This document shows positions 35,915 through 45,263 of a stretch of 64,000 bases of DNA, in pieces. The notes beneath the pieces are model-generated. The model was not told where the DNA came from. It did no database searches and saw only the letters and a program-made list of their open reading frames with translations. How positions within the stretch are numbered: position 1 is the first letter of the stretch; every line of letters starts with the position of its first letter. The stretch spans positions 1-64,000 of the forward strand of contig NZ_JACLCP010000001.1 in assembly GCF_014243395.1 (NCBI RefSeq). The letters are read 5' to 3'. This DNA comes from Winogradskyella flava. Its GTDB lineage: Bacteria > Bacteroidota > Bacteroidia > Flavobacteriales > Flavobacteriaceae. A program made the translations under genes and the position numbers.

Positions 35915-38281
35915 ATGAAAAGAATCTTCTTTCTAGGGCTATTGTTTATATGTTTTACGTCAATGGCTCAAACTTCGAGAAAGCTCATTATAATTGATGA
36001 TACTACAGAACAAGTTGTACCATTTGCCAATATCTTATTTAGTAAAACAGATTACAAAGGAACTTCAACGGATATTGATGGTGTATTCTATGTACCCAAT
36101 TCAGTTAATACTATAACTATAAGTTATGTTGGCTACGAAACTAAAGTGTTGCAATTAGAAGAAATTACTTCTCATATCATTCGATTAAAACCAAAAGTAA
36201 GTGAGTTGGACGAGATTGTAATAGATGGTGAAAACCCTGCACATCGTATTATAAGAAAAGCTACAGCTAATAAAAAGCTTAATAATCCTGAGCGTTTAAA
36301 ATCATTTACCTATGAATCTTATGACAAGATTATAATCAATTTTGGTAAACAAAAAGAAGAAAATGATACGATGCGAGCGCAGATAGACAGTGTTATGAAA
36401 GGCTCATATCTCTTCTTAACTGAAACTATAGCCAAGCATAAATATTTAAAGCCTAGCTTTTCTGAAGATAGCATTATTGCCACGCGATCATCGGGTTTTA
36501 AAAATCCTAAGTTTGCGATGCTTGCTAATAATTTTCAACCTTTCTCTTTTTATGACGAGTATATTGAACTTTTTGAAACGAATTATTTAAATCCTATTTC
36601 TAAAGGAAGTACGCGTAAATATAAGTTTAGATTAAAAGAGGACTATTTACAAGGCAAGGATACTATTTTTGTGATTTCCTTTGAGCCTAAAGCCAATCGG
36701 AATTTTGAAGGGTTAAAAGGGTTACTTACTATCAATTCTAACAAATATGCGGTACAAAGTGTAGATGCCAAAACGTTTAATTCGGGCAAGTTAGATGTTA
36801 CTATTCAGCAGAAATACAGGTATGTCCAGAATAATTACTGGTTTCCGGAGCAGTTGAATTTTGAAATTAATATTGGTGAAGACTTAGGCAGTGTTACATA
36901 TATTGGAAAAAGCTATTTGTCTAAAATTACTCCAAATGCAGCATTGAGTAAAAAAGACTTTCCGTTTGTATCTGTAACCCTACCCGAAAACGCTGGTTTA
37001 AAAAATGATACATTTTGGAAGTTGAATCGTAGAGACTCACTAAACTATAATGAAGAACGCACCTATGTTTTTATTGACAGTCTTGGTGAAAAATTTAAGT
37101 TCGATAAAATTACAACTATACTTCCTAGCTTATTAAAGTTAAGACTTCCCTTAAAATATGTAGATATTGATCTATCTAGAATTGCTCGCTATAATAAATA
37201 TGAAGGCACTCGCCTTGGATTAGGTATTTACACTAATGATGATATTTTTAAAAATGTATCAATTGGAGGTTACGCTGGTTATGGGTTTAAGGACAGTGCT
37301 TGGAAATATGGTGGTGAGATGTTGGTCGATATTCCAGGAAAGAAAGATATTTCCATAAGCTTAAAGTACGTAAATGATCTTCGAGAAACTGGAGCATTAT
37401 CGGACCATAGATTTAATCATCCATTCTCTCAACGAAATTGGATAGCAAGTCAAATGGATGGTGTCGAATCTTATAGCATACAGACTGACATGAAACTTTT
37501 TAGAAATTTAAATTGGTCCTTAGGTTTTAGTAACACAGATGTGAATCCACTATATGATTATGAGTTTTTGACTGGCGCCACATCCATTACAAACTATACA
37601 AATTCTGAATTTAATATAGGCATTGGCTATCATACTAAGGAGAATCTAGTAAACAATTTTGGAATCATTTCTAGACTACCAAACGATGCTCCTATTTTCA
37701 ATCTATATTATTCCAGAGGACTAAAAGGTACTTTTGATGGTGATTTTGACTATAACAAATTTCGATTTACATTAGATCACAGCTTTCTTACTAAAGGACT
37801 AGGAAAAACGACCTATCGATTGGATTTGGGGTACATAGACAATACTCTTCCTGTAGGTTTACTATTTACTGGAGAGGGTTCGCTTGATAAACAAATTCCG
37901 TTTGTGGTTAGAAATTATTTTCAAACTGTAACACCCTATGAGTTTCTATCAGATAAATACGCACATTTATTTACAGTACACAACTTTGGACGGCTTTTTA
38001 ACAACAAAGGGTATATACAACCCGATGTGTTATTGCATAACAATTTAGGTATTGGAAGTCTATCCAACACGTCAAGCCATCAATTGATTGAGTTTTCCAC
38101 CAAAGACGAACTCTTTTTAGAAACAGGTTTAGAACTCCAAAATCTTATTAAACTACCCTATTTAAATATTGGTTATTTAGGCTTCGGTGTTGGAGGTTTT
38201 TACCGCTATGGGTATCACCATCTAGAAAAGTCGAGTGACAATTTTGCTTTTAAGTTTTCTATGGGATTTAGTTTTAAGTAG
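35915..38281 (+). CDS. DUF5686 outer-membrane protein with carboxypeptidase-like regulatory domain
   Basis: I choose ATG 35915 (788 residues, MKRIFFLGLLFICFTSMAQ, a clean signal peptide) over the in-frame GTG at 35894. A carboxypeptidase-like regulatory beta-sandwich follows (about 22-95, GTSTDIDGVFYVP and ISYVGYETKVL), then the DUF5686 region (ENPAHRIIRKATANKKLNNP) and a beta-barrel part to the C-terminus, which ends in FKFSMGFSFK. The family is widespread in Bacteroidota; its role is unknown and presumably outer-membrane. It shares an eight-base convergent overlap with the GH13 gene. Confidence 0.87.
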   Translation: MKRIFFLGLLFICFTSMAQTSRKLIIIDDTTEQVVPFANILFSKTDYKGTSTDIDGVFYVPNSVNTITISYVGYETKVLQLEEITSHIIRLKPKVSELDEIVIDGENPAHRIIRKATANKKLNNPERLKSFTYESYDKIIINFGKQKEENDTMRAQIDSVMKGSYLFLTETIAKHKYLKPSFSEDSIIATRSSGFKNPKFAMLANNFQPFSFYDEYIELFETNYLNPISKGSTRKYKFRLKEDYLQGKDTIFVISFEPKANRNFEGLKGLLTINSNKYAVQSVDAKTFNSGKLDVTIQQKYRYVQNNYWFPEQLNFEINIGEDLGSVTYIGKSYLSKITPNAALSKKDFPFVSVTLPENAGLKNDTFWKLNRRDSLNYNEERTYVFIDSLGEKFKFDKITTILPSLLKLRLPLKYVDIDLSRIARYNKYEGTRLGLGIYTNDDIFKNVSIGGYAGYGFKDSAWKYGGEMLVDIPGKKDISISLKYVNDLRETGALSDHRFNHPFSQRNWIASQMDGVESYSIQTDMKLFRNLNWSLGFSNTDVNPLYDYEFLTGATSITNYTNSEFNIGIGYHTKENLVNNFGIISRLPNDAPIFNLYYSRGLKGTFDGDFDYNKFRFTLDHSFLTKGLGKTTYRLDLGYIDNTLPVGLLFTGEGSLDKQIPFVVRNYFQTVTPYEFLSDKYAHLFTVHNFGRLFNNKGYIQPDVLLHNNLGIGSLSNTSSHQLIEFSTKDELFLETGLELQNLIKLPYLNIGYLGFGVGGFYRYGYHHLEKSSDNFAFKFSMGFSFK

Positions 38282-40019
38282 TATTAAAACGAATAACATC
38301 TCTTAAATCTTTGTCTTCATGAGTAATGATAAATTCAAATGTTTTCAGATTTGCTTCCAGTTGTATCTTATCACTGTCATTTGTCCAAGTTATGTGAATC
38401 TCGCTATCTAGTGAATCCTTTATTTCTAAACTACCTGAAAAAGCTTTTGAGGTATTTCTTAATTTTATTAATTGAAGTTGATGTTTAACGATGTTCGTTT
38501 TCAGCCCTTTCTCAACATCTGATAGAGATAATGATGTTCTATTAATTTCTTTGTGTCCACCTTCGCCAGCGCTATCTGCTGCAGCATGATCATTTTTACC
38601 TGCAAAAATATCCAAGTACCAAACTTGTGGAATACCAGGCATAAACATTTGGATGGCTCTTGCTAATAGCATTTTCTTTTCATTTTCTCCAAGTGCACTA
38701 AAAAAAGCAGCGTTAACCTGATAGTAGGATATTTTTTTTCCTGCAGCATCATAAAGATTTTTAACCCGCCCACCTCGTTCAATAATCTTATTCATTACAT
38801 AGGCTATATCATCGTCAGATAATAATCCTTTTTCATAAAAGTTGTTTGCTTCTTTTCCCTTTAAATCTAAAACAGGAATTCCATCATGACAACCCAGCAT
38901 ATTAACAGTTTTATAACCGTTATTTTCTATATCTACTATCCATTTATATAGGGCAGTATTCGTGCCTTTTTCAAGAGTATAAATCATTAATCCGGGAAGA
39001 AAAAAATCATAAATCCTATAACCTTTCTTCGCTACTTCGTTATGGAGATGCAGACCATACTCTGCATGAATTTCTGGAAGAAGAATAAGATGGTTCTTTT
39101 TAGCAATTTTATTGATTCGCTCTAAATATTCCCAAGTGCCAGGTTTATTAAAAAAGTTAGTTTGTCCGATTTCTTTATGTAAATAGGCAAAGGCATCCAA
39201 TCTTAAGATTTTACACCCGAAACTTTTAACTTTAGCTAAGGTTTCTTCGTAAAAATCCCAAACTAATTCTGATTTGGCATTGACGTCCATCTGTCCTAAG
39301 TATGTGCATTTTCTATCTATAACATTTAATATCTTTTCCCTTGCTTCTTTACCTTCTACAAAGTCTAGAGTATTAATAATAGTATTATTTTCTACTGCTT
39401 CATTAACTTTTCTGGCAACCTCTTCTCTTTGGTCTTCATTAAGCTCTGTTATGTCTTCTAAGTCTACTGCATTTATTCTATTATAAGTTACCTTTTGATA
39501 AAAGGTGTTCCAATAGGGCTCTTTCGAGCCATCAGGAAATGGCACATGCAAGATTGGCAAGCCCGATTTCCTCATAAATAACTTATTGAGAAATTCTTTT
39601 TTTGGAATTATAACGCCTTCCTCATTCTTAATACCATGGTCCTCCCAGAAAACATTCCAATTAATAAAAAAGTCTTTGTATTTGGAATTGTTCCCATATT
39701 GCAACAAATCTTTAAATTGAGGTGAAGCAACCGATAGATGGTTTAGAACAATATCGAACTTTAATTGAATGTTGAGCTTATTTAATGCTTCTAAGTCATC
39801 CTGTGAAACCAAGGCTTCATTAAGATTATAATCTATGATGGAGAAACCTCTGTCCAAATCACTATTGAAAAATGTAGGTAAGATATAGAACAACGAAAAT
39901 GCATCCTTAAATTCTGGGAATTGCAGCATTTTGATCGTGTCCTTTAATTTATTTCCTATACTATCTGGATAGGCATTAAGCATTACACCAGTTAAACCTT
40001 TTGGGCTTTTTTTATTCAT
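38274..40019 (-). CDS. GH13_18 family glycoside phosphorylase, probable sucrose phosphorylase
   Basis: A 581-residue (beta/alpha)8 enzyme of the alpha-amylase clan. Visible catalytic motifs are VLNHLS (about 91-96), the nucleophile D275 in ILRLDAFAYL, the acid/base E316 in LLPEIHAEYG, and H378-D379 in GCHDGIPV; the last two match sucrose phosphorylase-type enzymes. These enzymes split sucrose with phosphate into glucose-1-phosphate and fructose. A fructokinase-like gene, a sugar transporter and a TonB receptor stand directly upstream, which supports sucrose. A stretch of some 60-80 residues before the nucleophile (about 170-240) appears longer than in typical sucrose phosphorylases. Glucosylglycerate or glucosylglycerol phosphorylase remains possible. 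Confidence 0.8.
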   Translation of the reverse strand: MNKKSPKGLTGVMLNAYPDSIGNKLKDTIKMLQFPEFKDAFSLFYILPTFFNSDLDRGFSIIDYNLNEALVSQDDLEALNKLNIQLKFDIVLNHLSVASPQFKDLLQYGNNSKYKDFFINWNVFWEDHGIKNEEGVIIPKKEFLNKLFMRKSGLPILHVPFPDGSKEPYWNTFYQKVTYNRINAVDLEDITELNEDQREEVARKVNEAVENNTIINTLDFVEGKEAREKILNVIDRKCTYLGQMDVNAKSELVWDFYEETLAKVKSFGCKILRLDAFAYLHKEIGQTNFFNKPGTWEYLERINKIAKKNHLILLPEIHAEYGLHLHNEVAKKGYRIYDFFLPGLMIYTLEKGTNTALYKWIVDIENNGYKTVNMLGCHDGIPVLDLKGKEANNFYEKGLLSDDDIAYVMNKIIERGGRVKNLYDAAGKKISYYQVNAAFFSALGENEKKMLLARAIQMFMPGIPQVWYLDIFAGKNDHAAADSAGEGGHKEINRTSLSLSDVEKGLKTNIVKHQLQLIKLRNTSKAFSGSLEIKDSLDSEIHITWTNDSDKIQLEANLKTFEFIITHEDKDLRDVIRFNTT

Positions 40020-40031
40020 AGTAATTAAGCA

Positions 40032-40970
40032 CTATAAAAGTTTAGATAATATATCGATATTGTCCGGTAACCTTCCTACATTCTGAAGTTTAAGAGACGC
40101 TAATGTCAATGCCACTTCCAAACATTCTTTAATTGGTTTTTCCTTTATATAAGCAAATAAAAAGCCGGACCAAAATGCATCTCCGGCACCAGTGGCATCC
40201 ATAACGTTATCAACTTTTATTGCTGGTAGCTGAATAATATCTTTATTCTTTTGAGATAGTTTTACGCCTTGACTGCCTAATGTTAGGCATATAGTTTCCA
40301 CACCTTCGTTGTGAAAAAACTTAAAAATTTCACTATGAGGTAGTGGCTCATCGAAAAGCCTAAGCATGTCATCTTCACTAATTTTTATCAGTGGATTGAA
40401 CTTACAATATGATTTAATAACCTTAAGTGCATCTTCCTTATTATCCCAAAGTTCATCTGCATAGTTAATATCTATACTTAATTGACAACCTAAATCATAT
40501 GCTTCCTCTGCTTTTTTTAAAATTGTCGTTTGTGCAGGATTTTTACTTAAAGCAAAACAGGTGGTGTGAAAGATATTTGTATGTCTAAGTAATTGAGAAG
40601 AAATTTGTTCTTCAGAAATATGATAATCGGCCTCGCGATATGGTATAAAGTCGGGTGTTTTATGTGATTTAGACACAAAAATAACAGATGTTGGCTTATT
40701 TTTAATTTTTGCAATAGCTTCTGTATTGACACCGACTTGGCTTAATCTTTCAAAAATATATTCACCAAAACCATCACAACCAACAACTGCCACCATGGTT
40801 GCATTAAGACCTAATCTTGCAGAATTCATTGCGACATTAGTAGGTGAACCTCCTAAGTACCTATGATAGTCTCTTGTATTATTTATAAGGACGTCTTTTT
40901 GATGACCTATAAAGTCTATAAGGACTTCACCTACACAAAGAATATCTATATGTTTTATGCTTTTTTCCAA
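40032..40970 (-). CDS. PfkB-family sugar kinase, probable fructokinase
   Basis: A 312-residue ribokinase-fold kinase. The N-terminal signature is GGSPTNVAMNSARLG and the C-terminal one is DATGAGDAFWSGFLFAY, in which the catalytic aspartate is in GAGD. It starts at about 40970 and ends 12 bases before the phosphorylase gene, so the two are cotranscribed. The fructose set free by a sucrose phosphorylase would be its natural substrate; the family alone would also allow other ketoses or nucleosides. Confidence 0.85.
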   Translation of the reverse strand: MEKSIKHIDILCVGEVLIDFIGHQKDVLINNTRDYHRYLGGSPTNVAMNSARLGLNATMVAVVGCDGFGEYIFERLSQVGVNTEAIAKIKNKPTSVIFVSKSHKTPDFIPYREADYHISEEQISSQLLRHTNIFHTTCFALSKNPAQTTILKKAEEAYDLGCQLSIDINYADELWDNKEDALKVIKSYCKFNPLIKISEDDMLRLFDEPLPHSEIFKFFHNEGVETICLTLGSQGVKLSQKNKDIIQLPAIKVDNVMDATGAGDAFWSGFLFAYIKEKPIKECLEVALTLASLKLQNVGRLPDNIDILSKLL

Positions 40971-40984
40971 AACAATTTTTGTTC

Positions 40985-42319
40985 TTAGTTATCAATACTA
41001 TTCTCATCTAAAATATCTTTGGGCTGTTTTAATCTCAATGCCAGTGTACCAGCAATTAAGAAAAACACACCCCCAAATATTATAGCATTTATTGCACTAT
41101 TATTGAGTAGATTTTTAACTATAGGCCCAAAAGTTATAGTTTGGATTCCCATAGGAATTACAATCATCATATTCAAAATACCCATATAAACACCTCGCCG
41201 TTCTTGAGGTACAATTTTAGAGACCATTGTGTACGGAATACCCATCATAGCAGCCCAACCAATTCCAAAAAGTATCATTGGAATTAAAACTATTATTGGA
41301 TCTTGAATATGCGGAATGGTGAGCATTGCTATTCCCGTTAAAAACAGACTCAACACATACACTTTTTTTCCTCCCCATTTTAATGCTAAAGGCACCAAAG
41401 CTAAAGCAAAGACTATAGTAGATATATTATAAGTAGTATTCATCTTTGCCGCTTGACTTAGGGCTTCGGATTTATTAAATCCTGCGCTTTCTTCGAACAT
41501 GGGTGCAATAAATTGCCAATATATAAAGAGCGCATACCATTGAAAAAGATACACTCCTGCTAGTTTCCACATAAATTTTGGCATAGCCTTTACAGCTTCA
41601 ATAATTTCTAGAAAAGGTGTTTTAACACGCTCTGAAAATGGTAAACTTTTGTGTCTTTTGATCTCATCTAACTCTTCTTCCTCCGGAGGAATCTCAGGAG
41701 TTTTTAAAACCGACCATAGAATCGTACTAACAGATAAAATTGCACCGATAAAAAATGAGTAGTATAACCACTTTGGGATGGTCTTTATGCTTTCATCAGC
41801 AACTTCTTGTCCACCAAACCAATCTTGAAAAATAAAAATTGAAGCGTTGGCCAATACAATACCCGCACCAACAAACAAACTTTGCATTTGGTAACCAAAA
41901 CTCAATTGCTTATTCGGTAATTTATCACCAACAAAAGCGCGATAAGGTTCCATAGCCATATTATTACCAACATCTAAAATCCAAAGTAATCCTACTGCAA
42001 ACCAAAGTGCTGGACTAAACGGGAAAGCAAACAAGCATAGACTACCAATTATAGCTCCTATTAGAAAAAAAGGTTTACGTCTTCCCCATTTAGGAGACCA
42101 AGTTTTGTCTGATATTGCCCCAATAATTGGCTGAACTATTAGTCCCGTAACAGGACCTGCAAGGTTAAGAAGTGGTAAGTCTTCTGGACTGGCACCTAAA
42201 AAAGAGAATATAGGATTAACAGCCGTTTGCTGTAGGCCAAAACTAAACTGAATTCCAAGGAATCCAACGTTCATATTAAAAATTTGCCAAAAACTTAAGC
42301 TGGGTTTAGCTCTTCCCAT
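40985..42319 (-). CDS. SLC45/GPH-like sugar symporter (MFS), probable disaccharide uptake
   Basis: A 444-residue protein with 12 predicted membrane helices. The segment WGRRKPFFLIG between helices 2 and 3 is the form of the MFS loop motif found in the sucrose/maltose symporters of the SLC45 and plant SUC type. GNNMAMEPYRAFVGD follows in the region that lines the substrate path. It would move the disaccharide across the inner membrane after passage through the TonB receptor. It lies 14 bases upstream of the kinase gene in the same operon. Confidence 0.86.
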   Translation of the reverse strand: MGRAKPSLSFWQIFNMNVGFLGIQFSFGLQQTAVNPIFSFLGASPEDLPLLNLAGPVTGLIVQPIIGAISDKTWSPKWGRRKPFFLIGAIIGSLCLFAFPFSPALWFAVGLLWILDVGNNMAMEPYRAFVGDKLPNKQLSFGYQMQSLFVGAGIVLANASIFIFQDWFGGQEVADESIKTIPKWLYYSFFIGAILSVSTILWSVLKTPEIPPEEEELDEIKRHKSLPFSERVKTPFLEIIEAVKAMPKFMWKLAGVYLFQWYALFIYWQFIAPMFEESAGFNKSEALSQAAKMNTTYNISTIVFALALVPLALKWGGKKVYVLSLFLTGIAMLTIPHIQDPIIVLIPMILFGIGWAAMMGIPYTMVSKIVPQERRGVYMGILNMMIVIPMGIQTITFGPIVKNLLNNSAINAIIFGGVFFLIAGTLALRLKQPKDILDENSIDN

Positions 42320-42467
42320 AGTAGTTGTTTTTCTCTAAATATAACTCCAATTATATTTAAATTAGTTGTTGTTTTTAGAAAAAAGAGCCAATGATAAAAT
42401 ATTAACACCGACTCCTTTACCAATCAATTAAACTTAAAAGTTAACTTACTCAAATATTACTTCTTAA

Positions 42468-45098
42468 TTAAAATTTATATTGAAGAGATAATGTAGTAGA
42501 ACGCCCGCTAATTGACCTCGCTCTTACTAAACGATCATTACCAAAAGCACCATCTCCATTCCCTTCAACCTCTGTGATACCAACAGTATCAAATAAGTTA
42601 TTTACGCTTAATACTAAGGACAAACCATCCGTTAAGCCAGCTCTTCCAATAAGATTGAAATATGCATATCCTGGCATCACTAAATCATTATCGTCCTGAG
42701 CGTAGGATTTCGATGTACCCAAAACACTTAAAGCTACAGTATGCTTTCCATTGTCGCCAAAATTATAAGACGGTGAAAAATTATAAACAAAGTCAGCCTG
42801 TCTTCTTGGAGTATTGCCTTTATTATCTCCTCCATCAATCTCTGCCTTTGTCCAAGTCAAAGAACCAATAAAGGAAAAGTTCTCACCATATCTTAATACA
42901 GTTTCTGCTTCTACACCTAGAGCTTTGAACGGGTTTCCCACTTCTCTATTTAATTCATTACTTAACCCCTCATCAGTATTACTCATAAAACCAGTGACAT
43001 TCAACACACCGTTGTTAAGTCTTTTCTTATAACCTAGCTCTAATTGAGCAACTTCATCATACTGTACGTCCGCCTTTCCATCGGTACCATAATTATTTCT
43101 GTCCGGAGCTCTACCAGAAGCACCTTTACTATATCTTCCGAATACAGCCGAACCATCATTTATCTTATAATTTAAACCTGCAGAAAAAGAAACAAAATTA
43201 TAATCGTCATTGATTATTTGTCCGTCCGAACCGGAAATAATCGGCACAACTTGCTCGATACCTTGTATGACTCCATCACCATTGTAATCATAAGAATCTT
43301 GACTCGTTGGCCCTGAAGCGATGTTCCCATTTACTTTGACATTTTCAAAGCGCACACTACCATCAAAGTTTAAATTTTCAGTAATATCTGCATCTACGCC
43401 TACATATGGAGAATTTACTGTATGAACTGTATTGTATTTGCGTTGGCAACAATTACCCCAAACTGGAGTTCCATAAGAATATTGACCATTTCTAGAAAAA
43501 CCATCAAAATCGGCTAGTCTTGCATCTCCCCCTCCTTTAACTTCAGAAAGGAATGAGCTCCACTGCCATCCTATTTTAGTATTTTGCGTCGCAGTGAATA
43601 GACCAGCAGTAACACCTATGTCATCACCTATTTTTTTAGATACTTTGACGTCACTAAAGAAATTGCTTAAATCTTCTACTGTTACATCAAACATATGTAT
43701 AATTTGCGCCAACCCGTTAGAAGGATTAAAGGACTCTCTATTACCATCTGAATAAACTAAAGGTTCTGTGCCTGCACCTGCAGCATCCCTAGCTGTTGCT
43801 TCAATATCAGCAACAGTACCTACAGCCGCTGTGAATGGTGCGACCCACTGACCACTATTATTTGAATATCTTGCCTTACCCGATAATTTCCAATCGTTTG
43901 GTAAGCTAAAAGAGAATTCTGCACCAATAGCTTTAGATATGGGGTTGTTTCCGTTTCTAACATCGTTAGTATGATTTTGACCAGTAAAAGGTGAAGTTCC
44001 AGCACTTTGCTGCAAGTTTGCTGATTGTACAGCATCATTGGTAATATCAAAACCTGGTAAATTAGAGAATGTCGGATCATCATTACTTCCTTCTAGTAAC
44101 ATAGGCATAGGCAGATACATTACGGATCTATCGTTTAGGAACTTACCATAAACACGCACATAACCACTCTCAAATCGTTTTGTGATATTGGCTTTTAACT
44201 GACCTCCTTTATTACCTTGGTACCCTATTTCTCTTGGCCCTTCACCATTTCTCATAAATCCACCGATATGATAAGACAAGCCATTTCCTAATGGTTGACC
44301 ATATTCAAAGTCTAGTCTGCTTGTTTGATAATCCACTCCGAAAGTCGTAGCTATCGAACCGCCCTCAACATTACCAGTTTTACTAATCATGTTTATAATA
44401 CCCGCTGGACCATTAGAGGTTTGAGTAGAGGCAGAACCACCTCTTATGGCTTCAACTCTACCGATATTAGCATCAATTCGTAAAAAGTTATCCGAATTTC
44501 CAAAAGATGTATCTCCAAACAAGTTTAATGGCAATCCATCTTCTTGAATTTGAAAATATCTTGAACCACCTGAAGAAACTGGTACACCACGAACATTAAA
44601 GTTGGCATTACCCTCACCACCTGAAGACTCAGCTCTAATACCTGGAATATTTCTAAAAAGCTCTCCTGCACTTCTTGGTGCAGCTTGCTCTATTATCTTA
44701 GCATCTAGGGTAGAGACAGAAACACTTGATTCTAGTTTAGATTTAGGATTTACCACACCGGTAACAATCACCTGCTCTAAGGATTCTGAATCTTCAGTCA
44801 TTACCATATCAACAGTGATATCGCGACCATCTACGATAATGGCCTTTTTAAATGTCGTAAATCCTAAATACGATCCTACTAAGGTGTAAGCTCCATTTTC
44901 GACATTAGTAATTACATATTTACCATCCATATCAGACACTGCTCCTTTGGATGTGCCTTCCAAGATTACATTAACCCCTGGAAGTGTCATTCCTTCGATG
45001 TCTTTAACGACACCAGAGATACTACTCTGCGCAGAAACCATGAATGCCATCATGGTAAAAAGTAAAAGTAAACTCCATTTTCTTTTAATAGATTTCAT
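42468..45098 (-). CDS. TonB-dependent outer-membrane receptor with carboxypeptidase-like N-terminal domain
   Basis: An 876-residue protein with a signal peptide (1-23, ending in VSAQ), a carboxypeptidase-like domain (about 25-105, GVVKDIEGMTLPGVNVILEG), a TonB-box-like segment (LEQVIVTG), a plug (about 130-240) and a beta barrel closing with TTLSLQYKF. It would bring the sugar through the outer membrane. No SusD-type lipoprotein follows, unlike classical starch-type loci. Its 5' side faces the LacI gene across the two palindromic operators. A 148-base gap without visible terminator separates it from the transporter gene. Confidence 0.92.
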   Translation of the reverse strand: MKSIKRKWSLLLLFTMMAFMVSAQSSISGVVKDIEGMTLPGVNVILEGTSKGAVSDMDGKYVITNVENGAYTLVGSYLGFTTFKKAIIVDGRDITVDMVMTEDSESLEQVIVTGVVNPKSKLESSVSVSTLDAKIIEQAAPRSAGELFRNIPGIRAESSGGEGNANFNVRGVPVSSGGSRYFQIQEDGLPLNLFGDTSFGNSDNFLRIDANIGRVEAIRGGSASTQTSNGPAGIINMISKTGNVEGGSIATTFGVDYQTSRLDFEYGQPLGNGLSYHIGGFMRNGEGPREIGYQGNKGGQLKANITKRFESGYVRVYGKFLNDRSVMYLPMPMLLEGSNDDPTFSNLPGFDITNDAVQSANLQQSAGTSPFTGQNHTNDVRNGNNPISKAIGAEFSFSLPNDWKLSGKARYSNNSGQWVAPFTAAVGTVADIEATARDAAGAGTEPLVYSDGNRESFNPSNGLAQIIHMFDVTVEDLSNFFSDVKVSKKIGDDIGVTAGLFTATQNTKIGWQWSSFLSEVKGGGDARLADFDGFSRNGQYSYGTPVWGNCCQRKYNTVHTVNSPYVGVDADITENLNFDGSVRFENVKVNGNIASGPTSQDSYDYNGDGVIQGIEQVVPIISGSDGQIINDDYNFVSFSAGLNYKINDGSAVFGRYSKGASGRAPDRNNYGTDGKADVQYDEVAQLELGYKKRLNNGVLNVTGFMSNTDEGLSNELNREVGNPFKALGVEAETVLRYGENFSFIGSLTWTKAEIDGGDNKGNTPRRQADFVYNFSPSYNFGDNGKHTVALSVLGTSKSYAQDDNDLVMPGYAYFNLIGRAGLTDGLSLVLSVNNLFDTVGITEVEGNGDGAFGNDRLVRARSISGRSTTLSLQYKF

Positions 45099-45178
45099 TT
45101 CTTTAGTTGTTTAATTAGTAATATTTAACAGAATTTTTATCGAATTTACATTTAATGAGGTAAGAAATTAAGAATTTA

Positions 45179-45200
45179 AAATCGAAAACGTTTTCGATTT
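45179..45200. promoter_or_regulatory. LacI-type operator 1 (22-bp perfect palindrome)
   Basis: A perfect dyad whose core CGAAAACGTTTTCG occupies 45183-45196, extended on both sides by AAAT/ATTT. The core, with a central CpG, is the standard LacI/GalR-family operator form. It lies between the divergent receptor and regulator genes, 81 bases from the receptor ATG. Confidence 0.9.
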
Positions 45201-45202
45201 AC

Positions 45203-45220
45203 CGAAAACGTTTTCGATTT
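45203..45220. promoter_or_regulatory. LacI-type operator 2
   Basis: A second copy of the core CGAAAACGTTTTCG (45203-45216) plus ATTT on its right side. The 18 bases repeat those at 45183-45200 exactly. The centres are 20 bp apart, close to two helical turns, so two dimers would sit on the same face. It lies seven bases upstream of the -7 box of the regulator gene. Confidence 0.9.
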
Positions 45221-45222
45221 CT

Positions 45223-45230
45223 TATTTTTG
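45223..45230 (+). promoter_or_regulatory. Putative -7 promoter box of the LacI-type gene
   Basis: TATTTTTG fits TAnnTTTG. Operator 2 ends just before it and covers the expected spacer and -33 region, which implies autorepression. Confidence 0.55.
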
Positions 45231-45263
45231 GTACTTATATCAATTAGTTATTATTATTGATTT

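Noticed and set aside
42468..45098. Calling the receptor a SusC with a SusD partner
   Set aside because: No SusD-like lipoprotein gene is adjacent; only a TonB-dependent receptor with a carboxypeptidase-like domain is supported.
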